A DNA stretch of 64,000 nucleotides, taken from contig JAYRJL010000001.1 of the NCBI GenBank assembly GCA_041906305.1, forward strand, positions 310,001-374,000, written 5' to 3'. Position numbers and translations under genes: made by a program. Position 1 is the first letter of the stretch; every line of letters starts with the position of its first letter. The stretch is from SHVZ01 sp041906305. Its GTDB lineage: Bacteria; Pseudomonadota; Alphaproteobacteria; SHVZ01. This document shows positions 31,906-41,975 of this stretch, in pieces. Under the pieces are notes generated by a model. It worked only from the letters and a program-made list of their open reading frames with translations, searched no databases and was not told the DNA's origin.

Positions 31906-33267
31906 CTACTCCCGACCTTCGAGAAGCTTGAGATAGAGATCGCCGGCGCTGTAGCGCTTCAGCTCCTGCGGAGCGTCGACGAGCGAGCGGACGCTGTTGC
32001 CGTCGACGTAGCGGAAGCCCGCGGCAACCGCCGAGCTGGTGAGGCTGATCGAACGCAGGCCGTGCGCGAAGGCGTGGATCTTCGCCTTCTCCGCGGCGGC
32101 GACGAAGCGGTGCATCTGGGCGATGACCGTGCGCTCCGAGGCAGCGTCCTGGGACACGTCGGTCCCGACCGAGAGCACGCCGGCATCGCCGAAGGACGAG
32201 AACTCCTGCGTATGGATCGACACGCAGGCGATCACCGCACGCGCCCTGCCCTTGAGCAGGCCGGTGATCAGGTGCAGCCGGCTTGCCGGCACGCCCACCG
32301 GAATCTCGACAAGCTCGAAGAGGACGAGACGGCGGACCGCCGACGGGATCGCATCGCAGGCGGCGATGAACGCGTCGCGCGTCGTCCGGGCCGCCAGCGT
32401 GTCGAAATGCACCGGAATGCCGACGAGGAACTTGCGTCCCGCCCGCGCCGCCGCATCGAGATCCGCGGCCACCTTGCCCACCAGCGTGACGTCGAGCTTC
32501 GCCGCGGTCTCGGGGTCCGCGCCGCCCAGCACCTCGTGCCGGCCGGCGAGGATGTCGCCGCTCTCTCCCTTGCGCGCCGGCACCGCGAGATAGGTCGACA
32601 TCACGCCGAGCTGCACGTCCCACATCGGGCGATAGACGACCAGCGTGTCGTCGAACGGCCCCTTGGTCGTGCCGCCGTCGGCGAGCGCGGCTTTCTCGCC
32701 GGCTGCGGCACTCTTCATGATCATGTCGAGCAGGTTCGCCTTTCCCGGCGCCTCGATCGGGATGTGACGGGACTCGAGCTGATCGGGCAGGCGCCCGAAG
32801 ACGGAGAGCAGCGTCACCATCTCCGGCGTCCACGAGGATCCCAGAAGCTGGTCGGCCAGTTCCGTCGCCACTCTGGCCGCGGTCGCGGCCGCGGTCGTCT
32901 GCGGGGTCTTCGCGAACAGGACCAGGTAGGAGAGGGGGCCGATGCGGACATAGGCGTCGTCGGGAAGCGACAGGTGGCGTTCCAACGTCTGCTGGCCGAT
33001 CGTTTCGGCGCGGTCCTTGGCGGAGGCCCATCGCTCTCCGAAGGCGTCGCCGATGCCGGTCGCCTTGATCAGGATCAGCCGGTTCGGGAGCAGCTGCTTC
33101 GACCCCGCCATCACCCATTCGAGATGCGTTTCGAAGGCTTCGGGGCTGAGGCCCCCGGTCAGCCCCTCAGCGGTGCGAGAACTCCGGTCGGCGACGGCAC
33201 GCGCCGCCGGCGGCGCCGGTCGCGGCGCGCGGGAGAGCAGCGTCTGCATATTCGCCAGCAACCTCAA
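31906..33267 (-). CDS. Degenerate GGDEF-EAL-like signalling protein
   Basis: The 453-residue protein is not matched to a named family. Its layout resembles a diguanylate cyclase/phosphodiesterase: LLPNRLILIK near residue 60 echoes the GLPNR start of GGDEF domains and YVRIGPLSYLVLFAK sits where R-GGDEF would be. VVYRPMWDVQLGVMSTYLAVP echoes the start of EAL domains, and KIHAFAHGLRSISLTSSAVAAGFRYVDGN echoes the AEGVE...G..Y.QG end. GGDEF, EAL and the metal-binding residues are absent, so catalysis is not expected. It may bind a nucleotide or act as scaffold. It is the first gene of the kinase operon. The domain call is inferred by pattern reading. Confidence 0.55.
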   Translation of the reverse strand: MRLLANMQTLLSRAPRPAPPAARAVADRSSRTAEGLTGGLSPEAFETHLEWVMAGSKQLLPNRLILIKATGIGDAFGERWASAKDRAETIGQQTLERHLSLPDDAYVRIGPLSYLVLFAKTPQTTAAATAARVATELADQLLGSSWTPEMVTLLSVFGRLPDQLESRHIPIEAPGKANLLDMIMKSAAAGEKAALADGGTTKGPFDDTLVVYRPMWDVQLGVMSTYLAVPARKGESGDILAGRHEVLGGADPETAAKLDVTLVGKVAADLDAAARAGRKFLVGIPVHFDTLAARTTRDAFIAACDAIPSAVRRLVLFELVEIPVGVPASRLHLITGLLKGRARAVIACVSIHTQEFSSFGDAGVLSVGTDVSQDAASERTVIAQMHRFVAAAEKAKIHAFAHGLRSISLTSSAVAAGFRYVDGNSVRSLVDAPQELKRYSAGDLYLKLLEGRE

Positions 33268-33407
33268 CGATCGGTCCTCGGTGGCAGACCTATGGGGAAC
33301 GCGGGTCCTTGTGGTTGCTAAAATGCTAATAAAATTAACCGTATATGGGGCTGGAAACGCTAGCTTCCGCTCGCATTAATCCCTCAAAGACTCAACCAGA
33401 CGGCCTA

Positions 33408-33446
33408 ACATGCGTTGCCAGCGAAGAAATTTAACATACATGCGTT
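33408..33446. promoter_or_regulatory. Direct repeat pair ACATGCGTT, 30 bases apart
   Basis: ACATGCGTT occurs at 33408-33416 and again at 33438-33446, with starts 30 bases apart, about three helical turns. It lies in an AT-rich intergenic region between the divergent signalling operon and the tetR gene. This looks like a tandem protein-binding site, but no known regulator matches. Confidence 0.3.
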
Positions 33447-33490
33447 CACGCAAGTTATATGCCCTGCGGAAGGGTTACAAGTATTACGCT

Positions 33491-33504
33491 CGATCATTTG
33501 ATCG
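33491..33504. promoter_or_regulatory. Palindrome CGATCA-TT-TGATCG, candidate TetR operator
   Basis: A perfect 6-2-6 palindrome lies 57 bases before the tetR ATG, inside the divergent intergenic region. TetR-family repressors usually bind such dyads near their own promoter. The binder is inferred from position only. Confidence 0.4.
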
Positions 33505-33561
33505 TGAGGCGGGGCTCTGGCGAAATAGGGGAGATACATTTTCCATCAGGTTTGATTTCCC

Positions 33562-34203
33562 ATGCCTCCGCCGACCCCCAAGGTCGTCACGCGCCGCCGC
33601 CAGGCCGACCGCCGGGCCGAGACCCGGCGCAAGCTTCTGGACGCGGCGATCGCGTCGCTGGTCGCGAACGGCTATGCCGGGACCACCGTCGACACGATCG
33701 CGGCCGGCGCGGGCCTGACCCGGGGCGCCCTCAACCACCACTTCGACACCAAGATCGAGCTGATGCTGGCGGCGGCCGAGCGCGTGACCGAGGACTTCAT
33801 CGGCCGGCTCTCGGAACGCTTGCTTCGACCCTCGGCATCCGACTTCGCGGAGAGCGTGGTGCGATCCCTGTGGGACGCGATCTACAGCGAGCCGATGTTC
33901 GTCGCCCGCCTCGAGCTCGTGCTCGGGGCGCGAAGCCAGCCGGAGATCCTGGCGTCGACCAAGGCGGAACTGACGCGCGGGCACCAGAGCGTCCAGACGC
34001 TGCTTTCGGAGGCGATCGCGCGCTCCGGGCTTCCCGTGGCGATTCCGTCGGACATCGTCGACCTGGCCTTGACGACGCTTCGCGGCATGGCACTGGAGAA
34101 GATCATCCGCCAGGACGACGACTTCATCGACAGGCAGCTTCTGCTGCTGGGCGAGGCGTTGCGCAGGCTGACGGCGGCACGTGCCGCCGGCGCGGCCGGC
34201 TAG
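33562..34203 (+). CDS. TetR-family transcriptional regulator
   Basis: The 213-residue protein has the TetR helix-turn-helix at about 21-66: RRKLLDAAIASLVANGYAGTTVDTIAAGAGLTRGALNHHF. The C-terminal ligand domain is unspecific but includes ARLELVLGARSQPEIL. The ligand is unknown. It lies divergent from the signalling operon and convergent with msrA, and its stop shares a CTAG with the msrA stop. A 14-base palindrome upstream may be its operator. Confidence 0.88.
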   Translation: MPPPTPKVVTRRRQADRRAETRRKLLDAAIASLVANGYAGTTVDTIAAGAGLTRGALNHHFDTKIELMLAAAERVTEDFIGRLSERLLRPSASDFAESVVRSLWDAIYSEPMFVARLELVLGARSQPEILASTKAELTRGHQSVQTLLSEAIARSGLPVAIPSDIVDLALTTLRGMALEKIIRQDDDFIDRQLLLLGEALRRLTAARAAGAAG

Positions 34204-34877
34204 CCGCCGGTCGCGACCAGCGCCGGTTCGGCGCGATAGCGCTCGGGGAAGAGCCGCCTGAAGGCGGCGAGCTTCGGGATGTCGTGATAGGCGATGTAGG
34301 GATGGCCGGGATATCGGGCCATGAAGTCCTGGTGCTCCGCCTCGGCCGGGTAGAAGTCGCCGCTTTCGATCCTCGTCGCGATCTTCTTGGAAAAGACCTT
34401 CGCCTGGTCGAGCTGGGCGACATAGGCCTTGGCCGTCGCCGCCTGCGCTTCGCTCGCGGGGAAGATCGCCGAACGGTACTGCCGGCCGACATCCGGTCCC
34501 TGGCGATCGAGCTGGGTGGGGTCGTGTATGGCAGAGAAGAAGATCTGCAGGATGCGGCCGTAGCTGATCACGCGCGGATCGAAGACGATCTTCACCGCCT
34601 CGGCGTGGTCGGTCATGCCGGACGAGACCGCGTCGTAGCTCGCCGACTTCTCGGTGCCGCCGGCATAGCCCGAGACGGCGTTCGAGACGCCGGCGACGTG
34701 CTGGTAGACGCCCTGCACGCCCCAGAAGCAGCCGCCGGCGAGAACCGCGACCTCCATCGCGCCCTGTCCTGGCGCCTCCATCCGCGGCGGCGGGATCGGG
34801 CGCCCCTCTTCGGCCGCCGAGCCGAAGGCGAGAAGTCCCAGGATCAGGGCTGCCGGCAGAAGGAGGTGGCGGCGCAT
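34200..34877 (-). CDS. msrA: Peptide-methionine (S)-S-oxide reductase, exported
   Basis: The 225-residue protein starts with MRRHLLLPAALILGLLAFGSA, a signal peptide or membrane anchor. The MsrA domain follows, with the catalytic AGGCFWG (C50), GYAGGT, YDAVSSGMTDHAEAV and AEAEHQDFM. No other Cys exists after C50, so the usual resolving cysteines are missing and it would be a one-Cys type needing an outside reductant. It should repair oxidised proteins outside the cytosol. The start is chosen at the signal peptide; the longer frame to 35015 is atypical. Confidence 0.93.
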   Translation of the reverse strand: MRRHLLLPAALILGLLAFGSAAEEGRPIPPPRMEAPGQGAMEVAVLAGGCFWGVQGVYQHVAGVSNAVSGYAGGTEKSASYDAVSSGMTDHAEAVKIVFDPRVISYGRILQIFFSAIHDPTQLDRQGPDVGRQYRSAIFPASEAQAATAKAYVAQLDQAKVFSKKIATRIESGDFYPAEAEHQDFMARYPGHPYIAYHDIPKLAAFRRLFPERYRAEPALVATGG

Positions 34878-35038
34878 GCTCGTTCCTCGCGAGGGAGAGC
34901 GCGAGGATAGCGCAGAAAGCCGCCGGAATCCGGCGCTCCCGCGAGTGTGATGCCGCCGATTCCCGCCCCGGTTTGACGATACGAAAATCGCGGCGCAGCC
35001 TGACTGAGGGATCACTCAACAGCCGACAGGGGGAAAAG

Positions 35039-36586
35039 ATGGCAGCCTATGTGAGCCGCGGTCTCGTGAGCTTGTGCCTGCTTGGCGCCGTGGCGCTGGC
35101 GCAACCCGCATTCGCGCAGAAGAAGGGCGGAACCGCCGTGATCGGCCAGGAGGCCGGCCCGCCGACGCTCGACATGCACTTCACCACCAACATCGCCGCG
35201 CGCAACGTCGTGATGCAGATCTACGAGCAGCTGATCACGCGCGACGAGTCCAACGCGCCGATGCTCGAACTCGCCGAGAGCCTGGTCGAGAGCGCGGACG
35301 GCCTCACCTACACGTTCAAGATCCGAAAGGGGATCAAGTTCCACAACGGCAAGGCCATGACCTCGGCCGACGTGCTGGCGTCATGGCAGCGCTTCCAGCG
35401 CATCGGCACGCTCCGGAGCGATCTCGAGCCGGTCGCCGAGATGTCGGCGCCGGATGCCGACACCTTCGTGATCAAGCTCAAGCGCAAGGTGCCGATGTTC
35501 CTGGAGCAGATCAGCTCCTTCGCCAACCCGATCGTGATCTACCCGGCCGAGCAGAAGGACCGCGAGGGCGGCAAGGCCGATCCGATCGGCACCGGCCCCT
35601 ACCAGCATGTCGAGTGGATGGCCGACAGCCATGTGAAGCTGAAGCGCTACGACGGCTACACGCCGGACACGCGGCACAAGGGGACGTCGGGCTTCGGCGG
35701 CTTCAAGGTCGCGTGGCTCGACGAGCTCGACTTCCGCTACGTGAAGGAAGGCGTCGCGCGCGTCGCGGGCCTCGAGACCGGCCAGCTCCACATGGTCGAG
35801 GACGTGCCGACCAAGTCGGCGAAGAGGCTCAAGGACAACAAGGCGATCGTGCTGCACCCGGTGCAACGCTGGTGGATCCAGATGGCGTTCGTCAACCACG
35901 CCAATCCGCCCTTCGACAAGCTCGACGTGCGGCGCGCGATGCAGATCGGCCTCGACATGGAGGAGATCATGGAGGTCGCCGCCGACGGCGCCTACGACCT
36001 GCAGCCGGGATACCAGTATCCGGGCACGCCCTACTTCAACGAGGCCGGCAAGCAGTTCTACAACGTGCGCGACCGCAAGAAGGCCCAGGAGATGCTGAAG
36101 GCCTCGGGCTACAAGGGCGAGGAGATCGTCCTGATGACGCTGCCGGCGTATCAGGGCATCTACGACGGCTCGGTCGTCGTCGCCGAGCAGCTCAAGGACA
36201 TCGGCTTCAAGGTCCGCCTCGATCCGGTCGACCTGCCGACCATGGGTGCCCGTCATCCGAAGCCGGACAGCGGCTGGCATCTCTCGTTCAACGGTCTCGG
36301 CACCGGTCCCGCCGTCGGCCCGCTCGCGGCGATCACCTTCATGAACGGCCCGACCAAGTGGACCCACGCGCCCGATCCGACCTTCGACGCGCTCTACGCC
36401 GAGATCCTCCAGGGCGAGACGCTGGAGGCGCGCAAGGCCAGCTTCGCCAAGGCGCAGGAACGCATCTACGACCAGGTGATGATGGTGAAGTTCGGCGACC
36501 TGACGAAGGTGATGGGTGCCCGCGCCAACCTGAAGGGCTTCACGCCCTACCGCATCCCGCGTCTCTGGAACGTCTGGATCGAGTAG
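35039..36586 (+). CDS. Family 5 solute-binding protein (peptide/nickel/opine type)
   Basis: The 515-residue protein has a Sec signal peptide (about 1-27, cleavage after AFA). The mature part matches DppA/OppA-type binding proteins: YEQLITRDESNAPMLELAESL, YTFKIRKGIKFHNGKAMTSADVLASWQR and GTGPYQHVEWM. It would deliver peptides or similar ligands to an ABC permease, but no permease or ATPase gene adjoins it. A purine-rich ribosome binding site (CAGGGGGAAAAG) precedes the ATG. Repeat copy 4 follows its stop. Confidence 0.9.
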   Translation: MAAYVSRGLVSLCLLGAVALAQPAFAQKKGGTAVIGQEAGPPTLDMHFTTNIAARNVVMQIYEQLITRDESNAPMLELAESLVESADGLTYTFKIRKGIKFHNGKAMTSADVLASWQRFQRIGTLRSDLEPVAEMSAPDADTFVIKLKRKVPMFLEQISSFANPIVIYPAEQKDREGGKADPIGTGPYQHVEWMADSHVKLKRYDGYTPDTRHKGTSGFGGFKVAWLDELDFRYVKEGVARVAGLETGQLHMVEDVPTKSAKRLKDNKAIVLHPVQRWWIQMAFVNHANPPFDKLDVRRAMQIGLDMEEIMEVAADGAYDLQPGYQYPGTPYFNEAGKQFYNVRDRKKAQEMLKASGYKGEEIVLMTLPAYQGIYDGSVVVAEQLKDIGFKVRLDPVDLPTMGARHPKPDSGWHLSFNGLGTGPAVGPLAAITFMNGPTKWTHAPDPTFDALYAEILQGETLEARKASFAKAQERIYDQVMMVKFGDLTKVMGARANLKGFTPYRIPRLWNVWIE

Positions 36587-36602
36587 CGGAGCTACCTGGA
36601 AG

Positions 36603-36715
36603 GCCCCCACCCCAACCCTCCCCCGCGTAAGACGCGAGGGAGGGGGTACGAGATGAAGACGCCAGAATTAGAACCCTCCCCCGCGTTGTACGTGGGGGGA
36701 GGGCAGGGTGGGGGC
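36603..36715. repeat. Intergenic G4 repeat, copy 4 (B then A)
   Basis: Arm B (36603-36652) comes first: C-rich tracts, a hairpin and GGGGGTACGAG. Arm A (36671-36715) follows: GAACCC, a hairpin and a four-tract G motif at 36694-36714. The arm order is opposite to copies 1 and 2, while each arm keeps its strand. It lies between convergent genes. Confidence 0.85.
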
Positions 36716-36749
36716 TCTTCGGCCGAATGGAAATGACGCGACGGCGTCG

Positions 36750-37171
36750 TCAGCTCTGCGGCCCGTCGGGGCCGCCCTGCATCGACTGCATCGATCCCTC
36801 GTTCGCGATCGCGATGCAGGCGAAGCCGACCTTGGCCTCGGTCGGCACGCCGAACAGCACCGTGTGGCGCGACGGCAGACCGTTCGGGAAGTGCTTCACG
36901 TACTCCTCATTGCAGGCGTCGTAGTCCTTGCGGTCGGTGATCAGCATCGTCACCTGCACGATGCGGCTGAAGTCGCTGCCGGCATCGGCGAGAATTTTCC
37001 TGATGAAGGCGAGCGAATTGCGCACCTGCTCCTGCGGGGTCTCGCCGCGATGGATGCCCTTCGCCGGATCGTGCGGCGCCGAGTGGCCGGAGACGAAGAC
37101 GAGCCCGCCGGCCCGGGTCGCCCGGCTGAACGGCCGCTTCTCGCCCGGCGCCGGGTTGCCGAAGATCTGGA

Positions 37172-37175
<4 letters not shown>
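36750..37175 (-). CDS. RidA-family protein
   Basis: The 141-residue protein is of the YjgF/YER057c/UK114 superfamily, members of which deaminate reactive enamines and imines in the cytosol. GLVFVSGHSAPHDP, TPQEQVRNSLAFIRKILADAGSDFSRIVQVTMLITD and RHTVLFG fit the family. The catalytic Arg of true RidA (the R of P-x-R-x-x-v) appears as SRHTVLF. The C-terminus is glycine- and glutamine-rich. Its ATG overlaps the stop of the M20 peptidase gene, so the two are coupled and may act on the same substrate path. Confidence 0.87.
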
Positions 37176-38596
<1,421 letters not shown>

Positions 38597-38685
38597 GGAG
38601 GGTAACCTTCGGATGGAGTGATCGAGCGCAGGTTAGCGCGGTCTCGATGCCCGATCCAACCCGCGGATCGGGCGAGCCGTCGCCC

Positions 38686-39216
38686 TCAGGCCGGAACGTA
38701 GGTCAATCTGATGACCTCTTCGCCGACCCGATCGTGGGCGACGAGGCGGAGCGGCGGAACCTTGCCGGCGAAGAAGGGCGCGCCGTGCCCGAGCACGACG
38801 GGGTGATAGTAGAGCCGGTACTCGTCGATGAGGCCGAGATCGATCAGGTGTCGCGCCAGGACCGGTCCTGAAACCGACACCTCGCCGTCCAGCCGGGACT
38901 TCAGATCCCGTATCGCGGCCTCGGCGTCGCCCGAAACGAGCGTCGCGTTTGGACCGACCGACGTCAGCGTGCGCGACACGACCCATTTCGGCAGCTTCCG
39001 CCAGGCGACCGCGAACTCGCGGTGCTCCGGGCTCCACTCCGGCCGGTCCTCGTCCCAGTACGCCATGAGCTCGTATATGCGGCGGCCGTAGACGCTGCCG
39101 GTCAGGCCGCGGACGTGCTCGATCCAGTGCCGGAAGAGTGCTGGGCCCGGCGCAAATCTCTCGTGGTCGACATAGCCGTCCAGGGACAGGTTCATGCCGT
39201 AGACGAACGTCGCCAT
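38686..39216 (-). CDS. DHFR/RibD C-terminal-like reductase
   Basis: The 176-residue protein begins FVYGMNLSLDGYVD, the typical start of the dihydrofolate reductase/RibD-C family. GSVYGRRIYELMAYW follows in the NADPH region, then VSGPVLARHLIDLGLIDEYRLYYHPVVLGHGAPFF at the end. It probably uses NADPH; the substrate is unknown. The start is MATFVYG (39216), because homology starts there. It stands alone, divergent from the M81 peptidase gene. Confidence 0.85.
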   Translation of the reverse strand: MATFVYGMNLSLDGYVDHERFAPGPALFRHWIEHVRGLTGSVYGRRIYELMAYWDEDRPEWSPEHREFAVAWRKLPKWVVSRTLTSVGPNATLVSGDAEAAIRDLKSRLDGEVSVSGPVLARHLIDLGLIDEYRLYYHPVVLGHGAPFFAGKVPPLRLVAHDRVGEEVIRLTYVPA

Positions 39217-39344
39217 GCGCTGAATCTCCACCAGGTTCCTCAGCATAGCGCATCGACGGAGCCGTTGCGCCGGATGCCGGCTTCGGTTGCCGGCGCGATG
39301 CCTGCGGGCTAGGGAGCTGCTAGCTTCCGCCTCAAGGTCCCGCC

Positions 39345-40832
39345 ATGCGCAAGGTCTTCGCCGCCTCGGTCCAGCACGAGACGCACAGCTTCTGCATCAC
39401 GCCGACGACGCTCGGCGACTTCCAGAAGACGCTCTATCTCCGCGACGCCGAGGTCGAGAAGGCGATGCGCGGCACCAGGGGCGAGTGGGGCGCGGTCTTC
39501 GACCTCGCCGACGAGTTCGGCTGGACCGTGGTCCATCCCGTGGCCTCGTTCGCCCAGCCCGGCGGTCCGGTGACCACGCATGCCTTCGAGCATTTCTCCG
39601 GGATCATCCTCGATGCTCTGAAGAAGAGCATGCCCTTCGACGGCATCCTGCTGCCGATGCACGGCGCCATGGTGGTCGAGGACTTCGACGACGCCGAGGG
39701 CGAGCTGCTGGCCCGCATCCGGAAGATCGTCGGGCCCGATGTTCCGATCGCGATGAGCCTCGACGTGCACGCCAACTGCAGCGAGGAGATGGCGCGGCAC
39801 GCCGACGTCATCACGACCTACCGCACCACGCCGCATATCGACATGTACGAGACTTGCGAGCGCGCCGGTCGCCTGCTCGAACGCGCGATGAAGGGCGAGA
39901 TCCGGCCGAAGGTGCACCGCGCCCAGGGTCCCGTCATGTTCGGCATCGACGAGGGCCGGACCGTCACGCATTGGGGTCCGATGCGCGACATGATGAAGAA
40001 GGTGGCGGCGGCCGAGGCGGAGGTGCCCGGCGTGCTCGACATCGGCGTCAATGCCGGCTTCGGCTGGGCGGACACGCCGTTCACGGGCCCGACCGTGCTG
40101 GTCAACGGCGACGGCTCTGATCCGCGCTACCAGGCGCTCGCCGACGACCTGATCAAGCTCGCCTGGGACCAGCGCGGCGTCTACACGATCGACTTCCTGC
40201 CGATCGAGGAGGGCATCCGCGTGGCGCTGGAGCCTCGATCCGGCCCCGGCCCGCTGCTGATCGGCGACTACACCGACAATCCCGGCGGCGGGGCGCATGG
40301 CGACGGCACCAGCTTCCTGAAGGCGCTGCTGGAATCGAAGGTCGAGGACGCGGTGGTCGGCCATATCGCCGATCCCGAGTCGGCGAAGATCGGCATCGAT
40401 GCCGGCATCGGCGCGACGGTGACGTTGAATCTCGGCGGCAAGACCGATCCGCGCTTCGGCGGCACGCCGCTGAAGGTCACGGGCAAGGTCCTGGCGATCG
40501 CCGACGGCGTCTATACGCGGAAGGGCAAGTACGCGACCGGCACCGTCGGCACCATCGGTCCGAGCTTCCTGCTCGACCTGGGGCATGTGCGGGTCATCGT
40601 CTCCTCGATCAAGAGCCAGATCGACGACCGCGAGCAGTTCCGCATGTTCGGCATCGAGCCGGAGAAGGTGAACGTCCTTCTCTGCAAGGCGTCCAACCAT
40701 TTCCGCGCCGATTTCGAGCCGATGGCGCGGAAGCTGATCTACATCGACTCCGGCGGCATCGTGTCCCGCAACTTTGCACAGTTCCCTTACAAGAAGGTGC
40801 GCCGCCCGATCTGGCCGCTCGACAAGCTATAG
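39345..40832 (+). CDS. M81-family metallopeptidase, microcystinase C (MlrC) type
   Basis: The 495-residue protein matches the two-domain MlrC family. The N-terminal part has QHETHSF (H11, H14), PFDGILLPMHGAMV, IAMSLDVHANCS and TYRTTPHIDMYETCERAGR. The C-terminal part has GDYTDNPGGGAHGDGT and ends with KASNHFRADFEPMA...DSGGIVSRNF. MlrC opens linearised microcystin, but most homologues act on unknown peptides or amides. The zinc ligands are probably among the Asp/His residues listed. It stands alone. Confidence 0.9.
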   Translation: MRKVFAASVQHETHSFCITPTTLGDFQKTLYLRDAEVEKAMRGTRGEWGAVFDLADEFGWTVVHPVASFAQPGGPVTTHAFEHFSGIILDALKKSMPFDGILLPMHGAMVVEDFDDAEGELLARIRKIVGPDVPIAMSLDVHANCSEEMARHADVITTYRTTPHIDMYETCERAGRLLERAMKGEIRPKVHRAQGPVMFGIDEGRTVTHWGPMRDMMKKVAAAEAEVPGVLDIGVNAGFGWADTPFTGPTVLVNGDGSDPRYQALADDLIKLAWDQRGVYTIDFLPIEEGIRVALEPRSGPGPLLIGDYTDNPGGGAHGDGTSFLKALLESKVEDAVVGHIADPESAKIGIDAGIGATVTLNLGGKTDPRFGGTPLKVTGKVLAIADGVYTRKGKYATGTVGTIGPSFLLDLGHVRVIVSSIKSQIDDREQFRMFGIEPEKVNVLLCKASNHFRADFEPMARKLIYIDSGGIVSRNFAQFPYKKVRRPIWPLDKL

Positions 40833-40874
40833 AAGTGCGCCCTTCTGCTGTGTGGACTGAAAAGATGAGGATTT

Positions 40875-41897
40875 TTACGGGAGAAGCAGAGGTAGCGACG
40901 TTCGTTTCAGCTCTGAGAGCATTGAGAAATACGGTGGGCTAGGCGTCCAGCTCCGGTCTGGACCAATCCGGGCCATTTTGATCACTTCGCTACGTCTATT
41001 AAGAGGTTGAATTGTCAATCGCCCGAGGTCGCGCCAACCTTCCGGACGAAGATTGCCTTGCATTCCGCGACGCACCGCACTGGTTGCGCAGTCAACTAGC
41101 TGCAACCCTTTATCTACTGATGAGTTGCCGAGACGCCGGTTAGCGAGAACGGCCCTGATGTCGACAGTGTGAAACGGCTCGTCCGGAGCGGCCGACGTGT
41201 GGGCTCTCAGATGCTCAGGAGGCGCAGGTAGGGTTTGAGAATAGCGGGCATTAAAATCTGTCCAATCGCCTTCAATAAGCGCAATCCAAGGATCGGCGAG
41301 TGAGCGCGACTCCAAATATCCTAGGATAAGTAGGTCCCACAGCCCTTCCATTCGCGAGACATTTTTATCTTTTGCATCGAAGGTCCAGGCGAAGTCGCCT
41401 AGGTCCGCACCTTCTCGTTGGCATTTGTAGAGAGGCACTGTTCGAAGTACGAGATCAAGCAACTCAGTGCGAGCGACCATTTGGCAATAGTCGGGAGCGC
41501 TGAGTCCTCGAAGAGTCGCTTGAGCGCGTCTTACTTCTGCGATCATCGATGATTGATGACGGTCAGTTAGGTTTGCTTCAAGGCGTTGTGCTTGAGCCTC
41601 TAGATGGTCAAGTAGTTCCGCGTGGCGATGAAGGCCAAGGTCGAACGCTACGCAGGTGAATAGTGCATGGTGATCTGAGAGCAGCCTGAGTGTGGCAGCA
41701 ATCTCGGGCTCTCCGAGTAACCGACCCTTTATTTCACCTTTTTCGTTCGGCCAGCCGGCACTCAGAGTCGCGAAGTCAGCGTAAACCGCATCAATCCGCG
41801 TAGAGCTGACAGAAAGTGCGCCGATGCAAGAGACAGCCGGTTTCGGCCGTCCCGCAGGTATTGCAAAGGATCCACTTTCGTCGATGAATGTGTGCAC
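40875..41897 (-). CDS. DUF3800-like protein on a low-GC segment
   Basis: The 340-residue protein begins MHTFIDESGSF; FIDESG with acidic D6/E7 is the hallmark of DUF3800, an RNase-H-like family often found in mobile and defence-related regions. Later acidic residues include DLGLHRH and FDAKDKN (about residue 175). The function is unknown. Its base composition and codon use are visibly lower in GC than those of neighbours, so recent transfer is likely. The start is GTG; an in-frame stop two codons upstream excludes a longer form. No integrase, direct repeats or partner genes were seen. Confidence 0.72.
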   Translation of the reverse strand: MHTFIDESGSFAIPAGRPKPAVSCIGALSVSSTRIDAVYADFATLSAGWPNEKGEIKGRLLGEPEIAATLRLLSDHHALFTCVAFDLGLHRHAELLDHLEAQAQRLEANLTDRHQSSMIAEVRRAQATLRGLSAPDYCQMVARTELLDLVLRTVPLYKCQREGADLGDFAWTFDAKDKNVSRMEGLWDLLILGYLESRSLADPWIALIEGDWTDFNARYSQTLPAPPEHLRAHTSAAPDEPFHTVDIRAVLANRRLGNSSVDKGLQLVDCATSAVRRGMQGNLRPEGWRDLGRLTIQPLNRRSEVIKMARIGPDRSWTPSPPYFSMLSELKRTSLPLLLP

Positions 41898-41975
41898 GCC
41901 TCATTCTAGCACCGGCTGATGATGGCGTTGTCGCTGACGTATTCGAGTAGCCTTCGCTTAAGTGAGGCCTGACGC

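Noticed and set aside
33294..33313. EcfG promoter GGAAC...GTT
   Set aside because: The spacing between GGAAC and GTT is only about 13 bases, and it points toward the plus strand, away from the operon it would need to serve.
33325..33345. Second CtrA site in the AT-rich region (TTAAC near 33340)
   Set aside because: The partner half-site at the required 7-base spacing is missing.
40833..41975. Attachment-site repeats flanking the DUF3800 gene
   Set aside because: I compared the flanks by eye and found no direct or inverted repeat longer than a few bases, and no tRNA gene.
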